A stretch of 46,489 bases of DNA from Erysipelotrichaceae bacterium. GTDB lineage: Bacteria; Bacillota_I; Bacilli_A; Erysipelotrichales; Erysipelotrichaceae. Position 1 is the stretch's first letter. Each line of letters opens with the position of its first letter. Location of the stretch: assembly GCA_017432545.1 (NCBI GenBank), contig JAFRJA010000204.1:1-46489 (forward strand). Direction: 5' to 3'. The translations under genes and the position numbers were made by a program. A model generated the notes under the pieces. That model had not been told where the DNA came from and searched no databases. It was given only the letters and a program-made list of their open reading frames with translations. Below are positions 16,998-24,179 of this stretch, in pieces.

Positions 16998-18386
16998 TCA
17001 GAATTTAGCCCGGTAACGATCGGTGACGTTGACGATCATCGTATTCTTATAGGCATGTAGACGTGGCAGATTGCTGGCGTAATTGATATGTACGTGACCA
17101 TAGAACCAGAACCTTGGTTCAAGATCTTTCAGCAGTTTCAGGAAGCAGTCAAAGCCCTGATGCGCATAATCAGGAAGATCGCCATAGCCCTTGATCGGGG
17201 CATGGGTCACGACGATATCGACACCGCCGGCTTTTTTTATCTTGAAAAACAGTTTCCTGATCCGCCGCTGCATTTCTAATTCAGTGTACTGATGTTTTGA
17301 ATTACTGTAGCGGAAAGAACCACCCAAGCCCAAGATCCTGATGCCCTGATAGACTACCAGATCATCATCGATGCAGATACAGCCTCCCGGAGGTTTCTGT
17401 TCATAGTTGTCATCATGGTTGCCATGGACGTAGAATAAAGGCTTGTTGGTCAGAGTAACAATATATTCCAGATAATCGGCACTCAGATCACCGGCAGAAA
17501 TAATAAAATCAACATCTTTTAGAACCTGGACCACGGAAGGTGAATATAATACCGGATCTTCGATATCGGCAATGGCTTCGATCGTGTAGAAACCCTTGCC
17601 ATAGGCAAGTCTTGTTCTGTTGTCGGCAATGACCTTATCAAGCTGCTTATCGGTCATCTGGGTCAGGAAATCATAGGTATACATTTCAAGTAAAGCGACC
17701 AGACAATCAGCGTGATTGGCTTCGATCTTTTTACGTTTTAATTCAGCCGAGAGTCTTTCGTAGAAACCGGCTAAGACGATCATTTCGTGTCTTGTCCATT
17801 CGTGGTCTTCATCATAGCCCAGATACTTTGTCAGACGTTTATAGTAACCGAGTTTGGAGAACTGAAGAGAATATAAATGTGAATGATTATAAAAATCAAG
17901 AAATTCATAATAGAGTTTTATTTCATGACGATCACTTTTTTCCGGTAAGAGTCTTCTGACATTGAGTGTGATAAAAGCAGCGCCGTACGACTTGAGGACA
18001 CTGACTCTTTTGTTGCCTTCACCGATGTAGAATTTGCCCAGATATTCAAAAGCTTCCGGAGGTTCGGTGATACCGGTTTCGGAGAGGTGGTGTTCGCAAA
18101 CCTTTATCCACTTATAAGCGAACTCACTTCTTTCTTCCATCAGAGGCATGAAGTTATAGGCAAAGCTCAGCTGTCTGCTGCTGGTGCGGGTACCTACGAT
18201 CAGATCGGTAGGTACATCGATGTTGCCCAGATCACTTATCGAGCACTTGAGTTCATCGACATATTCATCCAAAGCGGGCAGATAGGCTTTCAGTTTTTTG
18301 AATCGTCTTGAATGAAAAACTTTGAGAGCTTTCTTGCGCGCGTAGCGATATTGTTCGCTGGCTTCGTTTATTCTGTTTGTCGTCAT
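16998..18386 (-). CDS. ParB/sulfiredoxin-like domain fused to a calcineurin-type metallophosphoesterase
   Basis: A 462-residue, two-part protein. Residues about 40-150 carry a ParB/sulfiredoxin-like nucleotide-binding signature: a DVPTDLIVGTRT start, FYIGEGNKRVSVLKSYG (EGNKR at 123-127, matching the family's EGNHR loop) and a following RRLLP. The middle (150-265) is helical with no family I recognise. The C-terminal half is a phosphoesterase with GD (299-300), GNHDD (322-326), THAP (394-397) and GHVH (430-433). The first metal motif, normally DxH, reads DIE (Asp274, Glu276). Cytoplasmic, no signal peptide. Substrate unknown. Confidence 0.75.
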   Translation of the reverse strand: MTTNRINEASEQYRYARKKALKVFHSRRFKKLKAYLPALDEYVDELKCSISDLGNIDVPTDLIVGTRTSSRQLSFAYNFMPLMEERSEFAYKWIKVCEHHLSETGITEPPEAFEYLGKFYIGEGNKRVSVLKSYGAAFITLNVRRLLPEKSDRHEIKLYYEFLDFYNHSHLYSLQFSKLGYYKRLTKYLGYDEDHEWTRHEMIVLAGFYERLSAELKRKKIEANHADCLVALLEMYTYDFLTQMTDKQLDKVIADNRTRLAYGKGFYTIEAIADIEDPVLYSPSVVQVLKDVDFIISAGDLSADYLEYIVTLTNKPLFYVHGNHDDNYEQKPPGGCICIDDDLVVYQGIRILGLGGSFRYSNSKHQYTELEMQRRIRKLFFKIKKAGGVDIVVTHAPIKGYGDLPDYAHQGFDCFLKLLKDLEPRFWFYGHVHINYASNLPRLHAYKNTMIVNVTDRYRAKF

Positions 18387-18392
18387 AATTTT

Positions 18393-18398
18393 ATTTTA
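18393..18398 (-). promoter_or_regulatory. -10 box placed for a leaderless phosphoesterase transcript
   Basis: TAAAAT (5/6) is followed by six bases (AAAATT) and the ATG at 18386. No ribosome site is present. Confidence 0.5.
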
Positions 18399-18624
18399 AA
18401 GATTATTTAATTTTTTAGCTATAGTGTGAGCAGGATCTCGTTCTATAGACATTTTTAGGGGCTGTTTTAAGGTCAAAATTCTTTATTTGATCAATTATTC
18501 GTTACAGGTTTTCGTTGTTAAATAAGGCTTAAAAAGGCCTTAAAATTTGAATGAAAATTTTCATAAATTTGCAGATTATTTCCGGGAAATGATTTTGTTT
18601 AAATTTCAATTATTATTTGTTGCT

Positions 18625-18648
18625 TTTTAGTTGAACTTTCAACTAAAA
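18625..18648 (+). promoter_or_regulatory. MarR-type operator palindrome in the RNR promoter
   Basis: A perfect inverted repeat with 11-bp arms (TTTTAGTTGAA and TTCAACTAAAA) and a 2-bp spacer, the size and AT-rich character of MarR-family operators. It covers the -35 hexamer of the promoter of a gene that itself encodes a MarR domain, so autoregulation is likely. The rest of the 290-bp intergenic region (18387-18676) contains a second 14-bp palindrome at 18551-18564 of unknown role. Confidence 0.75.
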
Positions 18649-18658
18649 GCATTATAAT
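18631..18658 (+). promoter_or_regulatory. Promoter of the nrdG-nrdD-trxB operon
   Basis: TTGAAC (18631-18636) and consensus TATAAT (18653-18658) with a 16-bp spacer. The start would be near 18665, followed by an AAGGTG ribosome site at 18667-18672 and ATG at 18677. Confidence 0.75.
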
Positions 18659-18676
18659 GATTTTACAAGGTGCGAT

Positions 18677-19825
18677 ATGAGCGAGAAAAATTATCTAAGT
18701 TTGGACTCCTCTATTTTGTATCGCTGCAATCAGAAACATTTCGATAAACTGTTATCAAAATACGAAATTGGCTATACTCAGCTTATCCTGCTGACTCAGA
18801 TCTACGAGAACGAAGGTATCTCGATGAATGAGCTTGCAGTATTAGGTGTGTTTGATAAAGGAACGATAACCAAGTCTGTTCAACGACTGGAACAGTTATC
18901 TTATTTGCGCGTTGAAAATAGTGAGAACGACAAACGTCTGAAACTGTTATATACGACTGACAAGACTCAGAAGATCATGCCCGAACTGTACAAGATGCGT
19001 CAGGAATGGAATTCTTATCTGTGTTCCGATATCTCACCAATCGAACTTGAACAGTATAACCAAGTGCAGTCCAAGCTGATCGAAAAAGCCAAGGAATATG
19101 CTCAGGAAATCGAAAATGATGAGGTCAGATTCTATGGCTTGCAGAAACTCACACTGCTTGATTATCCGGGCATGATGGCCGCAACGGTCTTCACCGGAGG
19201 CTGCAACTTCCGCTGCCCGTTCTGTCATAACCGTTCACTGGTCTTTCTCAATGAGAATAACGGTGAGATAAGTTCAGATGATATTCTGAGTTATCTCAAG
19301 ATCCGCAGCAAGATCCTGGATGGGGTCTGCATCAGCGGCGGCGAACCATTACTTCACAAAGGTATCGGGAACTTCATCAGACAGGTGAAGGACCTCGGCC
19401 TTAAAGTAAAACTTGATACCAACGGTTCCAATTTCGAAGCGATGAAAAAACTCATCGAAGATGGACTGATCGACTATGTCGCGATGGATATCAAGAATCA
19501 TCCGAAGAAATATTCCGAGACGATCGGACTTGAAACATTCGATCTGAAAGCGATCGAGAAAAGCAAAAACTATTTATTAGAAGATCACGTAGACTACGAA
19601 TTCCGCACGACGGTAGTCAGACAGTTTCATACGGTCAGTGATTTCGAAAAGATCGGCAGATGGATAGAAGGGGCCAAGAACTACTATCTGCAGAACTTTG
19701 AGGATCATGGCAGCTGCATCCAGCAAGGCCTTAGTGAGGTAGACCTTGAGACGCTGGAGAAGGTGAAACAGGCGGTTTCAGCTTACGTTAAACATGTTGA
19801 AATAAGAGGGATAAAGGAGAATTAA
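18677..19825 (+). CDS. MarR-family regulator fused to anaerobic RNR-activating radical SAM enzyme (NrdG)
   Basis: One continuous 382-codon frame with two complete domains. Residues 1-145 are a MarR-type winged helix: a helix-turn-helix SMNELAVLGVFDKGTITKSVQRLEQ, then the wing with DKRLKLLYTT and a C-terminal dimerisation helix. Residues from about 150 match an NrdG-type activase: RFYGLQKLTLLDYPG, the radical-SAM cluster motif Cys176-x3-Cys180-x2-Cys183, and the SAM site SGGEP. It should make the glycyl radical on NrdD, encoded 1 nt downstream. The usual NrdG start region is fused seamlessly; no stop, frameshift or internal ribosome site is apparent. The palindrome in its promoter suggests self-repression. 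Confidence 0.88.
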   Translation: MSEKNYLSLDSSILYRCNQKHFDKLLSKYEIGYTQLILLTQIYENEGISMNELAVLGVFDKGTITKSVQRLEQLSYLRVENSENDKRLKLLYTTDKTQKIMPELYKMRQEWNSYLCSDISPIELEQYNQVQSKLIEKAKEYAQEIENDEVRFYGLQKLTLLDYPGMMAATVFTGGCNFRCPFCHNRSLVFLNENNGEISSDDILSYLKIRSKILDGVCISGGEPLLHKGIGNFIRQVKDLGLKVKLDTNGSNFEAMKKLIEDGLIDYVAMDIKNHPKKYSETIGLETFDLKAIEKSKNYLLEDHVDYEFRTTVVRQFHTVSDFEKIGRWIEGAKNYYLQNFEDHGSCIQQGLSEVDLETLEKVKQAVSAYVKHVEIRGIKEN

Positions 19826-19826
19826 A

Positions 19827-22205
19827 ATGTACCGCGTAGTAAAAAGAGATGGAAAAGTTGTTGATTTTGATCTGAGCAAGATCTCAGATGCAATCACCAA
19901 GGCCTTTGATGCCTGCAAGAAGGATTATCATCCTGATGTTATCAATCTGATAGCCTTAAGAGTTACTTCAGATTTCTCATCAAAAGTAAAAGATGAAAAA
20001 GTAACTGTTGAAGACATTCAGGATTCAGTAGAAAAAGTATTATCGGAAGCCGGTTACCCGGATGTTGCCAAGGCCTACATTCTTTACAGAAAACAGAGAG
20101 AAAAAGCCAGAAATATATCTACCACAATGCTGGACTACAAGAAACTGGTCGATTCCTATGTCAATGCGATCGATTGGCGTGTCAAGGAGAATTCGACGGT
20201 CACTTATTCCGTTGGCGGTCTGATCCTTTCCAATTCCGGCGCGGTCACAGCCAACTACTGGCTTTCAGAAGTATATGATGAAGAGATCGGTTCAGCTCAT
20301 AAAGATGGCGATATGCACATCCATGATCTGTCCATGCTGACAGGTTATTGTGCCGGATGGTCACTCAAGCAGCTGATCCAGGAAGGTTTAGGCGGTGTCA
20401 ATGGCAAGATCACTTCCACCCCGGCCAACCACTTATCTACGCTGTGCAACCAGATGGTCAACTTCTTAGGTATCATGCAGAATGAATGGGCCGGCGCTCA
20501 GGCATTCTCCTCATTCGATACTTATCTGGCTCCGTTTGTCAAAGTTGACAATCTGTCCTATAAGGAAGTCAAACAGAACATCCAGTCATTCATCTACGGT
20601 GTCAATACACCTTCACGCTGGGGAACTCAGGCTCCGTTCACCAACGTTACTTTAGACTGGACAGTTCCGGAAGATCTGGCTGATCAGTACTGCATCGTCG
20701 GCGGCAAGACCCTTGATTTCAAATACAAGGACTGCAAGAAGGAAATGGATATGGTCAACAAGGCCTTTATCGAAGTCATGATCGAAGGCGATGCCAACGG
20801 ACGTGGTTTCCAGTATCCGATCCCGACTTATTCGATCACCAGAGAATTTGACTGGTCTGAGACTGAGAACAACAAACTCTTATTTGAAATGACAGCCAAG
20901 TATGGTACACCTTACTTCTCTAACTATGTCAATTCAGATATGAAACCATCCGATATCAGATCGATGTGCTGCCGTTTGCGCCTTGACTTACGTGAACTGC
21001 GAAAGAAATCAGGCGGCTTCTTCGGATCAGGTGAATCAACAGGTTCAGTAGGTGTCGTAACACTCAACCTGCCGAGGATCGCTTACCTGGCCAAGAATAA
21101 AGAAGATTTCTATAAGCGCCTTGACAATATGATGGATATCGCAGCGCGTTCTTTACATGTCAAGCGTGAAGTCATCACGAAACTGCTGGACAACGGCTTA
21201 TACCCATACACCAAGAGATATCTGGGTACTTTCAATAATCACTTCTCAACGATCGGTCTGGTCGGTATGAATGAGACCTGTCTCAATGCCAACTGGATCA
21301 GAAAAGATCTGACTGATCCGGTATCACAGGAATTTGCAGTCGAAGTACTCAACTACATGAGAAAGCGTCTGGTATCTTACCAGGAGATGTATCATGATCT
21401 CTATAACCTTGAAGCAACTCCGGCTGAATCAACAGCCTACAGACTTGCGAAACACGACAAGGAAAAATATCCTGATATCATCACTGCTGGTAAGGAAGGG
21501 GAAACACCTTATTACACCAACTCTTCACACTTACCTGTCGGTTATACTGAAGATATATTCTCAGCACTCGATGTACAGGATCAGTTGCAGACGCTCTACA
21601 CTTCCGGTACCGTCTTCCATGCCTTCTTAGGTGAAAAACTCCCTGACTGGCGCGCAGCAGCCAACCTGGTAAAGAAGATCTCTGATAACTACAAACTTCC
21701 TTACTATACAATGTCTCCGACCTATTCGATCTGTCCGGAACACGGCTACATCACCGGTGAAGCCTATACCTGCCCGAAGTGCGGCAAGAAGACAGAAGTC
21801 TGGTCAAGAATCACCGGTTACTACCGTCCGATCCAGAACTGGAACGACGGCAAGGTCCAGGAATTCAAGCACCGTAAGGAATACAACATTGAAACTTCTG
21901 TCATGAAGGCCAAAGATATCATTTCCGATATCTCCGAAGCCAAGAAGGAAGAAGAGACCAGAGCTATGACCGGCTTTGATATCCCGACGATCTATGTGCA
22001 GGATCATTGCCCTAAGTGCAAGGGTGCTGAACAGAGATTACAGGTCAGCGGTATCGAACACCGTATCGTCAACTGCTCGGAAAATATGGATGAAGCCAGA
22101 AAGTTCAATCTGACGGAGACTCCGACGATCATCGACCCTGATGGAACGATGTTTGTGGGAGCCAACGCCGCGGTTGACTGGATGAAATATCATAGCAGCA
22201 AATAA
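19827..22205 (+). CDS. nrdD: Anaerobic (class III) ribonucleoside-triphosphate reductase with C-terminal redoxin domain
   Basis: Makes deoxynucleotides under anaerobiosis. It has an N-terminal ATP-cone (1-95), active-site TGYCAGW (Cys175), MCCRLRLDLRELR, a zinc-site region with Cys636, His639, Cys649 and Cys652, and the glycyl-radical loop RITGYY (Gly664). Ordinary NrdD ends shortly after this loop. Here about 90 more residues form a glutaredoxin/NrdH-like domain: PTIYVQDHCPKC (Cys728, Cys731), a second strand, and TETPTIIDPDG, the cis-proline region. 792 aa total. AAGGAG ribosome site. The redoxin probably supplies electrons to its own active site. Confidence 0.93.
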   Translation: MYRVVKRDGKVVDFDLSKISDAITKAFDACKKDYHPDVINLIALRVTSDFSSKVKDEKVTVEDIQDSVEKVLSEAGYPDVAKAYILYRKQREKARNISTTMLDYKKLVDSYVNAIDWRVKENSTVTYSVGGLILSNSGAVTANYWLSEVYDEEIGSAHKDGDMHIHDLSMLTGYCAGWSLKQLIQEGLGGVNGKITSTPANHLSTLCNQMVNFLGIMQNEWAGAQAFSSFDTYLAPFVKVDNLSYKEVKQNIQSFIYGVNTPSRWGTQAPFTNVTLDWTVPEDLADQYCIVGGKTLDFKYKDCKKEMDMVNKAFIEVMIEGDANGRGFQYPIPTYSITREFDWSETENNKLLFEMTAKYGTPYFSNYVNSDMKPSDIRSMCCRLRLDLRELRKKSGGFFGSGESTGSVGVVTLNLPRIAYLAKNKEDFYKRLDNMMDIAARSLHVKREVITKLLDNGLYPYTKRYLGTFNNHFSTIGLVGMNETCLNANWIRKDLTDPVSQEFAVEVLNYMRKRLVSYQEMYHDLYNLEATPAESTAYRLAKHDKEKYPDIITAGKEGETPYYTNSSHLPVGYTEDIFSALDVQDQLQTLYTSGTVFHAFLGEKLPDWRAAANLVKKISDNYKLPYYTMSPTYSICPEHGYITGEAYTCPKCGKKTEVWSRITGYYRPIQNWNDGKVQEFKHRKEYNIETSVMKAKDIISDISEAKKEEETRAMTGFDIPTIYVQDHCPKCKGAEQRLQVSGIEHRIVNCSENMDEARKFNLTETPTIIDPDGTMFVGANAAVDWMKYHSSK

Positions 22206-22216
22206 TCATAATCAAG

Positions 22217-22240
22217 AGCCCGCTGTATGCGGGCTTTATT
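22217..22240 (+). terminator. Hairpin between nrdD and trxB-like gene
   Basis: A 7-bp GC-rich stem (22217-22223 with 22229-22235) with a short T-rich tail, immediately before the AAAGGAG ribosome site of the next gene. The weak tail suggests partial read-through, so trxB may be co-transcribed at a lower level. Confidence 0.65.
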
Positions 22241-22253
22241 AAAGGAGTAATAC

Positions 22254-23165
22254 ATGGGAAAAATATATGATGTAGCGATAATCGGGGGTGGTCCGGCCGG
22301 ACTTACAGCTGCTATCTATGCCCTGAGGAACGGCAAATCGGTAATAATCTGCGAAAAATCCGTTTTCGGCGGACAGATCGTCAATTCACCAAAGGTGGAG
22401 AATATTCCCGGTTTTGAAGCGATCTCCGGCGATGAGTTTGGTGATCTCATGCTGAATCAGGTCATGAAGCAGGGTGGCGAAGTCATGTTTGATGAGGCGA
22501 TGAAAATTGATGTGAATGGTGATATCGCCACAATCACTTTCGATATGTCTGATCCTGTTGAAGCCAAAACAGTGATATTAGCAACCGGTACCAAGCACCG
22601 CAGCCTTGGTTTGGCCAATGAAGAAAACCTGATCGGCAAGTCGATTCATTTCTGTGCAGTCTGTGACGGCAATTTCTATAAAGACAGAAAGGTCGTAATG
22701 ATCGGCGGTGGTAATTCTGCTTTTGTAGAGGCTAATCTGCTGGCCGATATCGTAAGTGAACTGGTTGTTTTACAGGATCTTGATCACTTTACGGCTGATC
22801 AGAAACTGCAGGAACAGCTCTTTGCCAAAAACAATGTAAAGACCCATACCGAAACAAAGATCCTGGAATATGTCACCAGAGATGGCAAACTGTGTGGAGT
22901 TAAATATCTTGAAAATGGAGAAGAAAAGATCGAAGAATGCGACGGCGTCTTTTTAGCGGTCGGTCTGATCCCTGACAATAAGCGTTTTGAAGACCTGGCC
23001 AAACTGGATGAACGCGGTTATTTCGTCTCTGATGAATATGGTCTGACCCAAAACAAAAACATCTTCGTGGCCGGAGATTGCCGCAACAAGAAACTGCACC
23101 AGGTCGCTACAGCCTGTGCCGATGGAGCTAATGCCGCAATACAGGCTTGTGAATATCTGGGATAG
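22254..23165 (+). CDS. Thioredoxin reductase-like flavoprotein
   Basis: A 303-residue disulfide oxidoreductase of the low-molecular-weight TrxB type. It has the FAD site IIGGGPAGLTAA (9-20), the redox pair Cys134-Ala-Val-Cys137, a second nucleotide fold GGGNSA (151-156) and the C-terminal FAD motif FVAGDCR. After the second fold, where NADPH-dependent enzymes have HRRxxxR, the sequence is LQDLDHFTADQ. The arginines that hold the NADPH phosphate are missing, so NADH or a ferredoxin may be the donor. It follows the RNR genes with no separate thioredoxin gene, so the redoxin domain of NrdD is a plausible substrate. Confidence 0.85.
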   Translation: MGKIYDVAIIGGGPAGLTAAIYALRNGKSVIICEKSVFGGQIVNSPKVENIPGFEAISGDEFGDLMLNQVMKQGGEVMFDEAMKIDVNGDIATITFDMSDPVEAKTVILATGTKHRSLGLANEENLIGKSIHFCAVCDGNFYKDRKVVMIGGGNSAFVEANLLADIVSELVVLQDLDHFTADQKLQEQLFAKNNVKTHTETKILEYVTRDGKLCGVKYLENGEEKIEECDGVFLAVGLIPDNKRFEDLAKLDERGYFVSDEYGLTQNKNIFVAGDCRNKKLHQVATACADGANAAIQACEYLG

Positions 23166-23192
23166 AAAAAGTTGCCTCCTGGCAACTTTTTA
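23166..23192. terminator. Bidirectional terminator after the trxB-like gene
   Basis: A perfect 11-bp stem (23166-23176 with 23181-23191), TCCT loop, A-run on one side and T-run on the other. Shared with the converging nucleotidyltransferase gene. Confidence 0.92.
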
Positions 23193-23197
23193 AGTAC

Positions 23198-24112
23198 TTA
23201 ATCAAACAGTTTGTCCGGATAGACGCCCTTATCCTTGAGTTCCTGGATCTTGGCAACGACTGTCGGCTTGTCTTCCTTGTAGGTAACACCGAACCAGGAA
23301 TCATCAGATGTAAGAACTTTTACTCTGGCTGTTTTTTCATCGACCATGATGCCGACATGATTCGGCAGCAGCGCTTCATATTTGATCGGATTATTCTTGA
23401 TGCCTTCCGGCAGTTCTCTGACAAAGATATCAGATAGCTTACCGATCACGCTTGGGGTGAAGCCCCAGAAGTTCATCGAAACAGGTGAGCCCATTTCCAT
23501 CTCTTTATACTCGCCGTTATCTTCATAGACAACACCGGTGTGATCGTCATTCCACTTGATGTTCATGATCTCCTTGATGGAAGTCAGATAGCCTTCATTA
23601 TCCTTCTGACAATAGCCTCTGGTAACGGTGCCGTTATCACTGAGCGTATTCTCAACTTTATAGCCGACCATGCAGTAGGTATTGTCATCGATGCCGTTGT
23701 GGAAGAAATCCATGATCTTTTCAAAGGCATTGCGGCCATAGAAGTCATCAGCGTTGCAGACGACAAACGGGTCTTCCTTTAAGATGCCACGGCAGGACAG
23801 CAAGGCATGAGTCGTACCCCAAGGTTTAACTCTTCCTTCCGGAACGCTGTTTCCTTCCGGCAGATCATCGATGTCCTGATAGGCATATTCAACTTCGATG
23901 AATGGCCTGATCTTCTTTACCAGTGATTCTTCAAATATTGCTTCGTGTTCTTTTTTAATGATGAGTACAACTTTCTTGAAGCCGGTCTTGATGGCATCAA
24001 AAATAGTAAATTCAATGATTGGTTCATTATGGTTGCCGACGCCGTCGATCTGTTTCATGCCACCATATCTGGAGCCCATTCCGGCGGCCAGAATAACCAG
24101 TGTCTCTTTCAT
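23198..24112 (-). CDS. Sugar-1-phosphate nucleotidyltransferase-like protein
   Basis: A Rossmann-type nucleotidyltransferase of 304 aa. The N-terminal signature LAAGMGSRYGGMKQ binds the nucleotide and pyrophosphate, and VVCNADDFYG supplies the metal-binding aspartate. Pyrophosphorylases with this fold join NTP and a sugar-1-phosphate to make NDP-sugars. The C-terminal third departs from GalU and RmlA, so neither name is safe. AGGAGG ribosome site. Divergent from glpK, sharing a symmetric promoter. Confidence 0.75.
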   Translation of the reverse strand: MKETLVILAAGMGSRYGGMKQIDGVGNHNEPIIEFTIFDAIKTGFKKVVLIIKKEHEAIFEESLVKKIRPFIEVEYAYQDIDDLPEGNSVPEGRVKPWGTTHALLSCRGILKEDPFVVCNADDFYGRNAFEKIMDFFHNGIDDNTYCMVGYKVENTLSDNGTVTRGYCQKDNEGYLTSIKEIMNIKWNDDHTGVVYEDNGEYKEMEMGSPVSMNFWGFTPSVIGKLSDIFVRELPEGIKNNPIKYEALLPNHVGIMVDEKTARVKVLTSDDSWFGVTYKEDKPTVVAKIQELKDKGVYPDKLFD

Positions 24113-24138
24113 TGTAAGTCCTCCTGTATACTGAAATC

Positions 24139-24148
24139 ATTATATAAT
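24139..24148. promoter_or_regulatory. Symmetric bidirectional -10 element (nucleotidyltransferase/glpK)
   Basis: The palindrome ATTATATAAT holds consensus TATAAT on both strands (plus 24143-24148, minus 24139-24144). It can drive both flanking genes from one melted region. Both have normal leaders with ribosome sites. Confidence 0.65.
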
Positions 24149-24179
24149 ATATTTGTTGAGGACAGGAGAGAAAAATAAT

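Noticed and set aside
24153..24179. Upstream start of glpK adding nine residues
   Set aside because: The AGGAG ribosome site lies inside that extension, and the family N-terminus fits the ATG at 24180.
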